Below are positions 17,063 through 26,816 of a stretch of DNA of 64,000 nucleotides, piece by piece. The DNA is from DASWYT01 sp965246875 (GTDB lineage Bacteria > Pseudomonadota > Alphaproteobacteria > Micavibrionales > SZUA-601): assembly GCA_965246875.1 (NCBI GenBank), contig CBDFFU010000006.1, positions 310,001 through 374,000 on the forward strand. The letters run 5' to 3'. The notes under the pieces are model-generated. The model ran no database searches. It saw only the letters and a list, made by a program, of their open reading frames with translations, and was not told the DNA's origin. Each line of letters starts with the position of its first letter. The stretch's first letter is position 1. The translations under genes and the position numbers were made by a program.

Positions 17063-18334
17063 ATGATGTTGCCGCAGGATATCATTCGTCAAAAACGTGA
17101 TAACCAACCGCTATCAACGGCAGTGATTCAAGCTTATGTCGATGGTGTGACAAACAAGTCCATCAGTGATGCGCAAATTGCGGCTTTTTGTATGGCAGTT
17201 GTGCTGAATGGTCTGACAGAAGAGGAAACCGCGCAATTGACCTTAAGCATGGCGCACAGTGGTACGGTGTTGCAATGGCCGGGACTGGATGGCCCGGTGA
17301 TTGATAAACATTCAACCGGCGGTGTGGGTGATAAGATCAGCTTGATGCTGGCCCCGATGGCGGCGGCGTGTGGATTGTATGTGCCAATGATCGTTGGGCG
17401 TGGGTTAGGACATACCGGCGGGACACGCGATAAGCTGGATTGCATTCCCGGCTTTCGCAGCGATCTGAGCATTGCGGATTTTCAAAAAACCGTGCGTGAC
17501 ACAGGTTGTGCGATTATTGGACAAACCAGTGATTTTGCGCCGGCGGATGGACGGATTTACAGTGTGCGTGATGTGACCGCCACGGTTGAAAGCGTGCCAC
17601 TGATTACCGCATCGATCTTATCCAAAAAAATTGCAGCAGGTTTGCAGGGTTTGGTGATTGACCTGAAATACGGCAATGGTGCCTTTATGGCGGATGAAAT
17701 GCAAGCGCATGCCCTGGCAAAATCGTTACAGGACACGGCAGCACTTGCCGGGCTGAAACTGACACCCGTTTTGACGGACATGAATTCCGTGCTTGGTCAT
17801 ACCGCTGGTAATGCGGTTGAAGTCATGGAAGCCATCCAGTTTCTCACAGGCGAACGACGGCAGCGTGACAAATTATTTTACATGACGCTGTTACTGGTTG
17901 GTGAAATGCTGGTGTTAGGCGGTCTGGCTGCGACACGGCAGCAAGGCGGCGTCATGGCTGAGCAATCCTTATGGAGCGGACGCGCCGCTCAGGTTTTTGA
18001 CCAGATGATTGCGGCTCAAGGCGGGCCGGTCGATTTGACCCGCACATATCAAAATCATTTGCCGGTTGCGCCCATAGTTATCGATATTATCGCCGATCGC
18101 GATGGAACATTAATAGCAATGGATACACGCGGCATCGGCAACTGGCTGGTGGCGATGAAAGCGGGGCGTTCGAAAGTCGAGGATAGGATTGATCCCGTTG
18201 TTGGCATTACCGAGATGGCGCCGTTGGGTACAGTCTGTGTTGCGGGGCAAACACGCATATGCCAGCTGCATTTGCGTGAGGAACTGCCTGATCACATGAA
18301 ACAAAAATTCCTGGCTTTATTGGCGATTAATTGA
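17063..18334 (+). CDS. deoA: Thymidine phosphorylase
   Basis: A 423-residue pyrimidine-nucleoside phosphorylase that cleaves thymidine to thymine and deoxyribose-1-phosphate. The family signature is clear: KHSTGGVGDKISL (phosphate binding), GRGLGHTGGTRDKLDCIPG, SVRDVTATVESVPLITASI, and IDLKYGNGAFM. Three domains are complete. The ATG directly follows the amidotransferase stop codon. Its last 18 bases overlap the convergent efflux outer-membrane gene. No other deo gene is nearby. Confidence 0.96.
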   Translation: MMLPQDIIRQKRDNQPLSTAVIQAYVDGVTNKSISDAQIAAFCMAVVLNGLTEEETAQLTLSMAHSGTVLQWPGLDGPVIDKHSTGGVGDKISLMLAPMAAACGLYVPMIVGRGLGHTGGTRDKLDCIPGFRSDLSIADFQKTVRDTGCAIIGQTSDFAPADGRIYSVRDVTATVESVPLITASILSKKIAAGLQGLVIDLKYGNGAFMADEMQAHALAKSLQDTAALAGLKLTPVLTDMNSVLGHTAGNAVEVMEAIQFLTGERRQRDKLFYMTLLLVGEMLVLGGLAATRQQGGVMAEQSLWSGRAAQVFDQMIAAQGGPVDLTRTYQNHLPVAPIVIDIIADRDGTLIAMDTRGIGNWLVAMKAGRSKVEDRIDPVVGITEMAPLGTVCVAGQTRICQLHLREELPDHMKQKFLALLAIN

Positions 18335-19693
18335 GACGCTCCAGCCGCCGCCCATGGCCTTGAACAACGCCAGCGCCGCAGATAGTTGATCCAGTCTGGC
18401 CTGAATATAGGCGTCTTCGTTTTGCAACAATGTGCGCTGTGCATCCAGCAGGGTGAGAAAATCATCGGCACCGTTCAAATAGCGGTCACGCGCAATGCCG
18501 TAATAACGGTTGGCTTCATCACGTGCGGTTTTGAGGGCGACCTCACGTTCTGTCGCAGCTTTGACGGCACTCAAGGCGTTTTCGGCTTCCTGGAAGGCCA
18601 CCAGTACAGCACCTTTATAATTCTGTGCCAGTTCGCGTTGCCGTGCGGTTGTCAGGTTTAATTGTCCTTGCAAACGTCCGCCGGTATAGAGTGGTGCGGT
18701 AATGCCACCAACAAGACCGGCTGCGGTTTGCACCGGGCCAGACAGTGGGCTGAGGCTGGCAGAAGTATCCAAACCGATGGTCAGGCTTGGATAAAAACTG
18801 GTGCGGGCGATGGCGATATCGAGATCGGCGGCTTTAAGTTGTTCTTCTAATACTGCCAGATCCGGGCGGCGTTCCAGCAGACTTGCGGGTTGCAATGGCG
18901 CAATCGCTGGAATAACGAGTGCATCAAACGATGCGGGGTTGGCAAATGACAAAACGTTTTGCGGCGCGCGGCCCATCAAGACGTTGAGTTGCGATTGCGC
19001 ATTGGTGAATTGCTGACGTAGTGACGCGATGCTGGCTTGTTGTGTGGCTAGTGCGGTTTTTTGCTGGGCAACATCCTGGCCTGAGGCCGCACCTTGGGTA
19101 AAACGTGCCTGGATGCGTTGCAAGACATCTTGCGATAATTTTAAATTTTCGTCGGCTTTTTTGATACGTGCCTGTAAACCTAAAATATTGAAATAGCTTT
19201 GCGCGGTGTCACTGTCGGTGATTAAACGCAAGGCATCATAATCATATTGGCTGGCTTGCAGATCGTGCCGGGCGGCGTCTGTTGCGGCGCGGTTGCGGCC
19301 CCACAAATCAACCTCATAGGCCAGGCTAACCCCGCCACCCAATGACCGCACGGAACGCGTGCGATTGCCGTCATTGTTGGCCAGATTGGCGTTGGCAATA
19401 ACAGAAGGGAACAGCGTGCTGCGGTTGATATCAATTTGCGCACGCGCCTGCTCGACGCGCTGCAAACTGGCACCGAGATCATTATTATTCGTTTGCGCCT
19501 GGGCGATAAATTGATCGAGATCGGCACTGTTGAACTGTTGCCACCAGGCTTTGTCGATAGCGTTTTGGGCTGCTGTCTGCTCGCGCCAATTTGCTGGCAA
19601 ATCCGTTTGTGGACGGTGGTAATCGGGTGTCACGCTGCAGCCGGATAACAGCAACACAGTCATAACGGAGAATAGAATTTTTTGCATGTTCAT
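18317..19693 (-). CDS. TolC-like outer-membrane efflux lipoprotein (NodT family)
   Basis: A 458-residue outer-membrane channel. The signal peptide ends in lipobox LSGCSVTPDYHRP, typical of NodT-type RND/ABC efflux factors. Two OEP repeats follow (LGASLQRVEQARAQIDINRS in the first; ALSAVKAATEREVALKTA and DFLTLLDAQRTLL in the second). PASLLERRPDLAVLEEQLKAAD is the family hallmark. It overlaps the macB stop by four bases and is the last gene of the macA-macB-tolC operon, giving a complete tripartite pump. Its 3' end overlaps deoA by 18 bp, convergently. Confidence 0.93.
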   Translation of the reverse strand: MNMQKILFSVMTVLLLSGCSVTPDYHRPQTDLPANWREQTAAQNAIDKAWWQQFNSADLDQFIAQAQTNNNDLGASLQRVEQARAQIDINRSTLFPSVIANANLANNDGNRTRSVRSLGGGVSLAYEVDLWGRNRAATDAARHDLQASQYDYDALRLITDSDTAQSYFNILGLQARIKKADENLKLSQDVLQRIQARFTQGAASGQDVAQQKTALATQQASIASLRQQFTNAQSQLNVLMGRAPQNVLSFANPASFDALVIPAIAPLQPASLLERRPDLAVLEEQLKAADLDIAIARTSFYPSLTIGLDTSASLSPLSGPVQTAAGLVGGITAPLYTGGRLQGQLNLTTARQRELAQNYKGAVLVAFQEAENALSAVKAATEREVALKTARDEANRYYGIARDRYLNGADDFLTLLDAQRTLLQNEDAYIQARLDQLSAALALFKAMGGGWSVSINRQ

Positions 19694-21630
19694 TCCGAGG
19701 ATAAGGCAATAACCGGGTCAAGCTTGGCTGCGGTGCGCGCCGGCAAATAACCAAAGACCAGACCGGTGAGAAACGCCGAGCTGAACGCGATCAATGGTGG
19801 CATCAGCGTAAAGACAACGGGCACATCAAACGCGCGCAAGATCAGACCGACACTGATGCCGATGGCAATGCCGATTAAGCCGCCAACCAGACAGACAACG
19901 GCGGCTTCAGTATTGAATTGCACCAGGATATTGCGCTGGCGCGCGCCGGTTGCCATGCGCACACCAATTTCACGGGTGCGTTCGGTGACAGACACCAGCA
20001 TGATGTTCATCACGCCAATGCCGCCGACCAATAATGAAATAGCGGCAACGGCGCCGAGTAAAACGGTTAACGTATTTTGTGTGCTGGTCGCCATGGCGAT
20101 AAACGACGCCATGTTGCGAACACTGAAATCTTCGGTGCGGTGACGGGTTTTTAGCAAATTGGTGATGGCGGTTTGGGTGTCATCCATCGTATCGAGATTG
20201 GCGATACGGGCGGTAAGTGCGTTGACGTAATTTTGCCCGAACAGGCGGATCAAGCCGGTGCTGATCGGCACAATCACAGTATCATCCTGATCACCACCCC
20301 ATGGGGCAGCACCCTTTTTGCTCATGATGCCGATAATTTCAAACGGCACATTTTTGATCAATACATATTTGCCCAAGATCTCTTTTTCATACGGGAAGAG
20401 CTGATCGACGACGGTCTGGCCCATGACGGCGACTGGTGCATAGCTGCGTAAATCGCCGGCGGTAAAAAAATGCCCGCTGGCAATGGGCCAGTCGCGCACA
20501 TAGGGGAGTGACGCACTCATGCCCTGGACAGAGGTTTGATAATCCTTATTGCCAAAGCGCACACTATAACGGCCGGAGCGTTCAGCCAATACGGCATCAA
20601 CATTCGGTAATTGCAAAATGGCGTCGCCGTCCTGCATCGTCATGGTCGCAATATCCCCGCCGCCCCGCATGCCGGGCGCGCCGGGACGGACGGAGAGCAG
20701 GTTTGTTCCCATCGAGCTGATCTGGTCCAGTACGGTTTTCTTGCTGCCGTTACCGATAGCCAGCATCGTCACGACCGCTGCTACACCGATAATAATGCCC
20801 AGCAAGGTCAAAGCGGTGCGGAAGATATTCACGCGCAACGCACTCAACGCCATTTTGACGGACTCGCTGATTTCCGCCAGCAGGCTTTGAGTATTTGTGG
20901 CCGGGGCGGGGTACAATCTTTCGCCAATTGTCTCAAGCGATCCGTCCGGATGTGTATCCGTTAAAATCCGGCCATCCTGGATCTGGATGACGCGTTTCGC
21001 ATGTTCCGCGACATGGGCGTCATGCGTGATCAAAATGATCGTGCGGCCATCGGCATGCAAATCTTTCAATAGCTGCATCACCTCGACACCGGTGGCACTG
21101 TCCAAGGCGCCGGTCGGTTCATCAGCCAGAATGACGGGTGGGTTGTTCATCAGTGCGCGGGCAATGGCGACACGTTGTTGTTGACCACCGGAGAGTTGCG
21201 AAGGGCGGTTGTGTTTGCGCGACCCCAAGCCCAGTTTTTCCAACAGTTGTGTCGCACGGCTGCGGCGTTCTGTTTTATTCAAGCCGGCATAGATCGCCGG
21301 AACTTCGACGTTATCGAGCGCAGAACCATTGGCCAGCAGATTGTAGCGTTGAAACACAAAGCCGAATGTATCACGGCGTAAAATGGCCAATTCATCCGGT
21401 GCGAAATGGGAGACATCCCGATCCTTGATGCGGTATTGGCCGTGGCTGGGCCGGTCGAGACAGCCGATAATATTCATCAAAGTCGATTTGCCAGACCCGG
21501 ACTGGCCCATAATCGCCACAAATTCGCCGTGCCATAGCCGTAGATCAACACCGTCCAGCGCTTTGACGATACTGTCACCAGCCGTGTAATATTTTTTGAT
21601 GCCGTGTAATGCGAGCAGGGGCGTTCCCAT
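19690..21630 (-). CDS. macB: MacB-type ABC efflux transporter
   Basis: A 646-residue fusion of an ATPase and an FtsX-like permease. Walker A is GQSGSGKST (residues ~43-51), the signature is LSGGQQQRVAIARAL, and Walker B is PVILADEPTGALDS. The permease half has one helix after residue ~265, a large periplasmic MacB domain (~290-515) and three C-terminal helices with the MLVSVTERTREIGVRMATGA motif. MacB drives export of macrolides, peptides or lipoprotein-like ligands through MacA and TolC. It starts in a TAATG overlap with macA. Confidence 0.96.
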   Translation of the reverse strand: MGTPLLALHGIKKYYTAGDSIVKALDGVDLRLWHGEFVAIMGQSGSGKSTLMNIIGCLDRPSHGQYRIKDRDVSHFAPDELAILRRDTFGFVFQRYNLLANGSALDNVEVPAIYAGLNKTERRSRATQLLEKLGLGSRKHNRPSQLSGGQQQRVAIARALMNNPPVILADEPTGALDSATGVEVMQLLKDLHADGRTIILITHDAHVAEHAKRVIQIQDGRILTDTHPDGSLETIGERLYPAPATNTQSLLAEISESVKMALSALRVNIFRTALTLLGIIIGVAAVVTMLAIGNGSKKTVLDQISSMGTNLLSVRPGAPGMRGGGDIATMTMQDGDAILQLPNVDAVLAERSGRYSVRFGNKDYQTSVQGMSASLPYVRDWPIASGHFFTAGDLRSYAPVAVMGQTVVDQLFPYEKEILGKYVLIKNVPFEIIGIMSKKGAAPWGGDQDDTVIVPISTGLIRLFGQNYVNALTARIANLDTMDDTQTAITNLLKTRHRTEDFSVRNMASFIAMATSTQNTLTVLLGAVAAISLLVGGIGVMNIMLVSVTERTREIGVRMATGARQRNILVQFNTEAAVVCLVGGLIGIAIGISVGLILRAFDVPVVFTLMPPLIAFSSAFLTGLVFGYLPARTAAKLDPVIALSSE

Positions 21631-22883
21631 TAAATGCGTGGCCCCATCCGCGGTGCGCCAGCGGCTTTGCTCTTATCGGCGGCGGCACTGGCATCAATAG
21701 TTGGTAATACTTTGTCATTCTCGCTCAAACCATCACGAATTTCAGCGATAGCGCGATTCATCAAGCCGACATGGACGATTTTTTCCATTGCTGTTTTGCC
21801 ATTAGGGACACGCACCATGTAAGCGCGGCCTTGATCATTATCCTGCTCTGGCACCGGCTTGCCCAAGGCACCAACCGGCAATGTCAAGACATCTGTGGCC
21901 GTGCCCAAAACAAAAAACATTTGCGTGGTCATGCCACTCATCAAGGCATTATCAGCGTTATCAACGTCAACCAATACGTTGTATAAGACAACTTCATTCA
22001 AGACTTCAGGGGTCGGTAAAATCTGGCGGACAATGCCATGCCATTTGCGCTGCATGTTGCCCAGGATGGTAAAGTAAACATCCATCTCCGGTTTAATGTT
22101 GGTCACATCGGCTTCGGCGACCTGGGCGCGTGCTGTCATGGTGGACAGTTTCGCCAGTTGCACGATTACCGGTGCCGATTGCACAGCATTCAGTGTCTGG
22201 CCTTCACGCGCGGATTGCACGACAACCGTTCCCGCCATCGGTGCGTAGATTTTAGTGAATTTCAGATTGACCTGCGTGCCATGCAATGTGGCCTCAGCTT
22301 GTTCAATTTGGGCGCGGAGGGAGTCGGCGCGGGCTTGTGCGGCTTTGAGATCGGCCTGGCTGCTTTGCAGCACTTCCTTGCTGACGGCATCCTGTTTGAT
22401 CAGCGTGGCGTTGCGATCATATTGCTGTTGGGCAAACACGATTTGCGCCTGCTGTTCGGCCAGTTGCGCCTGTAAGGTTTTCAATTGCGCTTCGTCACCA
22501 CGCACACGCGTTTGTAAAATCTCCGGGTCGATTTCGGCGATCAGATCCCCTTGTTTGACGATATCACCCAATTCGACATAAATCTTTTTCAGCTGGCCGG
22601 AGACCTGGGCGCCAACATCGACATATTCCTTCGGTTCCAGTTTGCCTTGTGACGTGACAACGTCTTCGATCATGTCGCGTGTCACGGTCAACAAATTGGC
22701 CTGTGCGTCATGTGCCGCTTTTTTGGTCGTGGCACCGCCAAACCAGCCGTGTGTCCAGCCATAGGCACCGCTGCCAGCAAGAAGCAACACGATAACAACC
22801 CACAACATCTTGCGGCGAAGCAAGGTCTGGCGGCGCGGTACGTAGTTGTTCTGATCAGAAGACAGCATGATCTCTTCGGTCAT
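21630..22883 (-). CDS. macA: MacA-type periplasmic adaptor (membrane fusion protein)
   Basis: A 417-residue adaptor anchored by one helix at residues ~26-46. A lipoyl half-motif (VSGQLKKIYVELGDIVKQGD) and a long alpha-hairpin (residues ~130-210, Gln/Ala-rich) lead to the second lipoyl half (TKIYAPMAGTVV), followed by beta-barrel and membrane-proximal domains. It links MacB to the outer-membrane factor. It is the first gene of the operon, with AAGGA before ATG 22883. The 296-bp gap upstream shows no further gene and is shared with the divergent SPW gene. Confidence 0.95.
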   Translation of the reverse strand: MTEEIMLSSDQNNYVPRRQTLLRRKMLWVVIVLLLAGSGAYGWTHGWFGGATTKKAAHDAQANLLTVTRDMIEDVVTSQGKLEPKEYVDVGAQVSGQLKKIYVELGDIVKQGDLIAEIDPEILQTRVRGDEAQLKTLQAQLAEQQAQIVFAQQQYDRNATLIKQDAVSKEVLQSSQADLKAAQARADSLRAQIEQAEATLHGTQVNLKFTKIYAPMAGTVVVQSAREGQTLNAVQSAPVIVQLAKLSTMTARAQVAEADVTNIKPEMDVYFTILGNMQRKWHGIVRQILPTPEVLNEVVLYNVLVDVDNADNALMSGMTTQMFFVLGTATDVLTLPVGALGKPVPEQDNDQGRAYMVRVPNGKTAMEKIVHVGLMNRAIAEIRDGLSENDKVLPTIDASAAADKSKAAGAPRMGPRI

Positions 22884-23179
22884 CGAATCATCCTTTGAAG
22901 TCCAGTCTTGATAATCAAACGTTGCCGCATGGACATTCCTTTATATCTATTAACCGAATATAGCGGTCGTGGTGTGACATGATGAAAGAGACTAGTGCAT
23001 CGAAAGCTGCCGTTGTTCGATCATTATAGGTTGAAATTGCAAACAAAGAACAGGGTGGCACATGGCGAGATTCCACATCCAATTTTTATAGCTTGCCCAA
23101 AAGAGCAAATCGCATCTTTATAATCGTTTAATGATAGTCGATCTAATACCGCCCGCCACTTCTCACAGGAGATATTCCA

Positions 23180-23602
23180 ATGCGCTTCATTCCCACCCGT
23201 TTTCACGGTATCATCGATTATCTCGTTGGCGCAGCCCTTATCGCTGCTCCATGGCTTTTCAATTTTGTGCCAGCTGATCATAATGCCTGGAGTTACGAGA
23301 CCTATACGCCAATCGTCTTGGGCGCTGTCTTGATTGTCCAGAGCCTGTGTACCAACTACGAGTGGGGTGTTTTCAAATACATCAACATGCCAAGCCATTT
23401 AAATCTGGATATTCTGTCAGGCGTTGTTCTGGCTGCGTCGCCATGGTTGTTTGGTTTTGCCGATTATGTGTATGCACCGCATCTCATCGTCGGTCTGTCT
23501 GAAATCGTGATCGCGCTGTGTACAAAACGCGCACCGGCCTATGCCACACCCGGCATCATGGCTAAAAACGATGCCCGTTACAGCATGCCGATTCACTCCT
23601 AA
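23180..23602 (+). CDS. SPW-repeat membrane protein
   Basis: A 140-residue integral membrane protein with two SPW-like repeats: ALIAAPWLFNF near residue 24 and LAASPWLFGF near residue 94. Each repeat pairs two helices, for four in total. The family is uncharacterised. AGGAGAT precedes the ATG at a good distance. It is followed by a terminator and so is probably monocistronic. Confidence 0.88.
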   Translation: MRFIPTRFHGIIDYLVGAALIAAPWLFNFVPADHNAWSYETYTPIVLGAVLIVQSLCTNYEWGVFKYINMPSHLNLDILSGVVLAASPWLFGFADYVYAPHLIVGLSEIVIALCTKRAPAYATPGIMAKNDARYSMPIHS

Positions 23603-23623
23603 AATATATCATTATCTTTTGAA

Positions 23624-23650
23624 AGCGCCGGTTTCACGACCGGCGTTTTT
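23624..23650 (+). terminator. Terminator after the SPW-repeat gene
   Basis: The stem AGCGCCGGT / ACCGGCGTT with a TTCACG loop is followed by a T5 run, about 22 bp after the stop codon. Confidence 0.85.
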
Positions 23651-23700
23651 CTTATTGATGGGCAGACATTTAAACCGCAGGGTGACAAACGGGTGTTTTC

Positions 23701-23729
23701 TGACTAAACTAACGCTTTCATTTTAGTCA
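23701..23729. repeat. Inverted repeat upstream of the mechanosensitive-channel gene
   Basis: TGACTAAA (23701-23708) and TTTAGTCA (23722-23729) are perfect 8-bp inverted arms with a 13-bp spacer, 25 bp before the start of the channel gene. It could be an operator or a 5' stem-loop. There is no T-run, so a terminator is unlikely. Confidence 0.5.
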
Positions 23730-23753
23730 TAGATAAGTTTCAAGGAGCTGAGT

Positions 23754-25349
23754 ATGCAGCGTTCCGGCCGTTTTCTGGTTTGTTTGGCAATATTAGCTGG
23801 TTTGGTCGGATTTGCGACCGTTCCTGTTTATAGCCAGCCGTTTGTACCGCCTTTTTCCCAAGACGCAGTTTTGTCTTATCTGGAACAGATCATTTCGCTG
23901 CAACAGGATATCGTAAGCTTGCAAGCCGATCCAGACAGCGCGCGGGAAGCGATTTTGGCGGATACGTTGCATCAAAACGCAGCCCAGGTTAGCAAGTTCG
24001 GGTTCGATTTTGCGCGGACACAAGCCATTGTGCTGGACAGTAAAATCGAGCAGGACGACACGGCAACAGCCGCAGCACCGACAACGCAAACAGAGCTTGA
24101 TAAATTTGCGGTCACGGTCAGTGATCATATTGCCAGCCTGCAAGCACAATTGACAGCCGTAACCAAACAGATTGCCCGAACACCGGCGCGTCGACGCGGC
24201 CAGTTACTGGCGAAAAAAGAGAATATCACAGGTGAATTGAATCTGGCCAAAGCGCAACAGGATTTGATCAATAATATCGGTCAAACGGTAAAAAGCACAA
24301 GCGATTTGGAGACGACGTCGGGCCTGCTGAAAAAAATCAATAATCTCAGCCGGTCGATCAGCACATTAGCCCCACAGGCAGCTGATCTGACTGCACCGGC
24401 GTCTGGCACATCCGATGCGGCGACAATAACCCCGGCCAATCTTGCCAAGCAAGCCTTTGCCGTGCCGGATAAGGCAAGCGAGGACAAACCCGCGGATAAT
24501 CGCGGCGGTCTGGTGCATCTGGGAACAGACCTGTTTGCCATGTGGAAAAAACAGGCGCAGATGCGTGATCTGAAACAGGAAATCACAACGTTGCGTGATG
24601 CGACAAAAGATTTACGGGCCCAACTGCGCAGCACGTTGCAAAACACGGCAAAAAGCGGCAATAGCTTAGCGCAAGACACGGCCACCGTTAAAACGCTGAC
24701 AGAGCAAAAACAGGAATTTGATACGCTGGTGACAAATTTCAAGCAGTTGTCGGCGAGCGTTCCGGCACTGACACAGGCCAGTTACTGGCTGGATACAACC
24801 AAGCAGACGTTAAAAGACTGGCAAGTCGTGTCCGATGAAATGCTGACAAAAACCGCGCGGCAGTTTTTCTGGCATCTGGCGATTTTGGGGTTTGCGATTT
24901 TGATCCCGATCATTTTATCCGAAGTCGCCCGACGCATGACATTATCGTATGTCAAAGACACACGTCGTCAGCGTCAATTGCGTTTGTTACGCCGGATTGT
25001 ATTTGCCATTATCATTGCCATTGTCATCGCACTGAATCTGGCCAGCGAGTTCGGCTCGCTCGCTACCTTTGCCGGTTTCCTGACGGCGGGTATTGCAGTG
25101 GCATTGCAAAATATTTTATTGTCACTGGCGGCACATTTCTTTTTCTTTGGCCGTTACGGTGTGCGCGCGGGTGACCGGGTGACGGTTGGTGGTGTGACCG
25201 GTGACGTGACACAGGTCGGCATGGTGCGTCTCTATCTGATGGAGATTGAAGGTGCTGGCGATGAAACACGGCCGACCGGTCGTATCGTGGCGTTTCCGAA
25301 TTCCATTTTGTTTCAGCCAACCGCGTTTTTCAAACATATGGCGGCTTAA
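23754..25349 (+). CDS. MscS-like mechanosensitive channel with periplasmic coiled-coil domain
   Basis: A 531-residue protein. A signal peptide (residues 1-27) is followed by a ~330-residue periplasmic region with several coiled coils. Two helices (~370-390 and ~415-435) come next, then the pore helix GSLATFAGFLTAGIAVALQN and the beta-domain start (FGRYGVRAGDRVTVGG, GDVTQVGMVRLYL). It ends soon after the beta domain, at FPNSILFQPTAFF. The alpha/beta C-terminal vestibule of MscS is therefore absent or vestigial. Family members release solutes under osmotic downshock. AAGGAG precedes the ATG. Confidence 0.87.
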   Translation: MQRSGRFLVCLAILAGLVGFATVPVYSQPFVPPFSQDAVLSYLEQIISLQQDIVSLQADPDSAREAILADTLHQNAAQVSKFGFDFARTQAIVLDSKIEQDDTATAAAPTTQTELDKFAVTVSDHIASLQAQLTAVTKQIARTPARRRGQLLAKKENITGELNLAKAQQDLINNIGQTVKSTSDLETTSGLLKKINNLSRSISTLAPQAADLTAPASGTSDAATITPANLAKQAFAVPDKASEDKPADNRGGLVHLGTDLFAMWKKQAQMRDLKQEITTLRDATKDLRAQLRSTLQNTAKSGNSLAQDTATVKTLTEQKQEFDTLVTNFKQLSASVPALTQASYWLDTTKQTLKDWQVVSDEMLTKTARQFFWHLAILGFAILIPIILSEVARRMTLSYVKDTRRQRQLRLLRRIVFAIIIAIVIALNLASEFGSLATFAGFLTAGIAVALQNILLSLAAHFFFFGRYGVRAGDRVTVGGVTGDVTQVGMVRLYLMEIEGAGDETRPTGRIVAFPNSILFQPTAFFKHMAA

Positions 25350-25359
25350 GACACCAAAT

Positions 25360-26718
25360 TTAAGATAAGAGCGTATCGAATACCAGTTTGCTGTTGAGAA
25401 TGATGATAATGGCAGCGATCAGCCAGCCGGTCAGGCGCAGCCACATGGGATTGGCAAACTCGCCCATCTTTGCCTTGTCATTGGTCAGACGTAACAACGG
25501 CCAGACAGCAAAACCGAGTTGCAGGCTGAGCACGACCTGGCTTGCCACCAGTAACGCACCAGCCTGCGCTTCGCCATAAAGTCCAATGACAATGACGGCA
25601 GGAACAATCGCGATGGCGCGCGTCACCAGGCGGCGCAGCCACGGGCGCAAGCGGATATTGAGAAAGCCTTCCATGACGATTTGCCCGGCCAGTGTGCCGG
25701 TCAACGTCGAATTTTGCCCGGAGGCCAGCAAGGCCACTGCAAACAAAATTGATGCGCCGCCAAAGCCTAACAACGGTTCCAGCAGGCGGTAGGCATCACG
25801 AATATCGGCCACATCCTGATGGCCGGACCAGTGAAACACGGCGGCGGCCATAATCAGAATGCCAGCATTAACAAACAGCGCAAACATCAAAGCAAAGCTG
25901 CTGTCCAATGTGGCAAATTTTATGGCTTCACGTTTGCCATCCAACGTCTGCGCATAGTTGCGGGTCTGCACGATGGCCGAATGCAAATACAAATTGTGCG
26001 GCATGACGGTAGCACCCAGAATGCCCAAGGCGATATATAGCATGGCCGGCTGGTGCAGCAATTGCGTATTGGGGACAAACCCTTGCAGCACATCAGGCCA
26101 GTGCGGTTCTGCGACGAAAATTTCAATGGCAAAACACGTGGTGATGGTGAAGATAAGCGTAATGACCAAGGCTTCGATATAACGGAAGTTTTTGTTTTGC
26201 AGCAACAGGATCAAAAAGACATCGCACACGGTGATCAAACAGCCCCATAGTAAAGGTAGTCCGAATAAAAGTTGCAGAGCGATCGCCGTGCCGATAATTT
26301 CGGCCAGATCACAGGCGGCAATCGCCAGTTCCGCCAGGCCCCACAGAAACCAGATGATTACTGGCGGATAATGATCGCGGCAGGCCTGGGCCAAATCGCG
26401 GCCTGTGGCGACACCCAGTTTGACGCAGAGATGCTGCAATAAAATCGCCATCAAATTGGACAGCATAATGACACTCAGCAGCGTGTAGCCAAATTGCGCG
26501 CCGCCTTGCAAGTCGGTGGCCCAGTTACCGGGGTCCATATAGCCAACGGCAACTAAAAAACCCGGTCCGGTAAAGGCCAGCATCTTGCGCCAGAAACCGC
26601 TTTGCGTCGGAACACGGACGCTGCCAAAGACTTCGGGTAATGACAGCTGGGCGGCTTGTTGCCGCCAGCCGGTAGAGGTATGTGCTACAGGGGATACGTC
26701 AGATAGAATGGATGTCAT
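25360..26718 (-). CDS. mntH: Nramp-family divalent metal (Mn2+) transporter
   Basis: A 452-residue proton-coupled metal importer with about 11 helices. The metal-binding helix-1 motif is YMDPGNWATD and the helix-6 motif is TVMPHNLYLHS, both intact. ALLASGQNSTLTGTLAGQ is the Nramp consensus transport segment. Mn2+ is the likely substrate, by analogy with MntH. The gene is divergent from hemA across 98 bp. No MntR/Fur-type operator is obvious by eye. Confidence 0.95.
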   Translation of the reverse strand: MTSILSDVSPVAHTSTGWRQQAAQLSLPEVFGSVRVPTQSGFWRKMLAFTGPGFLVAVGYMDPGNWATDLQGGAQFGYTLLSVIMLSNLMAILLQHLCVKLGVATGRDLAQACRDHYPPVIIWFLWGLAELAIAACDLAEIIGTAIALQLLFGLPLLWGCLITVCDVFLILLLQNKNFRYIEALVITLIFTITTCFAIEIFVAEPHWPDVLQGFVPNTQLLHQPAMLYIALGILGATVMPHNLYLHSAIVQTRNYAQTLDGKREAIKFATLDSSFALMFALFVNAGILIMAAAVFHWSGHQDVADIRDAYRLLEPLLGFGGASILFAVALLASGQNSTLTGTLAGQIVMEGFLNIRLRPWLRRLVTRAIAIVPAVIVIGLYGEAQAGALLVASQVVLSLQLGFAVWPLLRLTNDKAKMGEFANPMWLRLTGWLIAAIIIILNSKLVFDTLLS

Positions 26719-26778
26719 GGCTTTTTATAGCCGCAAAGCGGGCTGCTGGCTATATTAACCATTGATAACGTGTCTCAT

Positions 26779-26802
26779 CTCTTGGCGACCAAACGCCAAG
26801 AG
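26779..26802. promoter_or_regulatory. Perfect inverted repeat just upstream of hemA
   Basis: CTCTTGGCG and CGCCAAGAG form a 9-bp perfect stem with a six-base ACCAAA loop, ending 14 bases before the hemA ATG. The remaining leader shows no Shine-Dalgarno sequence. The element may be an operator between the divergent mntH and hemA genes, or an mRNA hairpin affecting hemA translation. Confidence 0.55.
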
Positions 26803-26816
26803 CCTATTATTCGTAC

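Noticed and set aside
23024..23398. 124-codon minus-strand frame between macA and the SPW gene
   Set aside because: It overlaps the SPW gene on the other strand, has no ribosome site and no family pattern.
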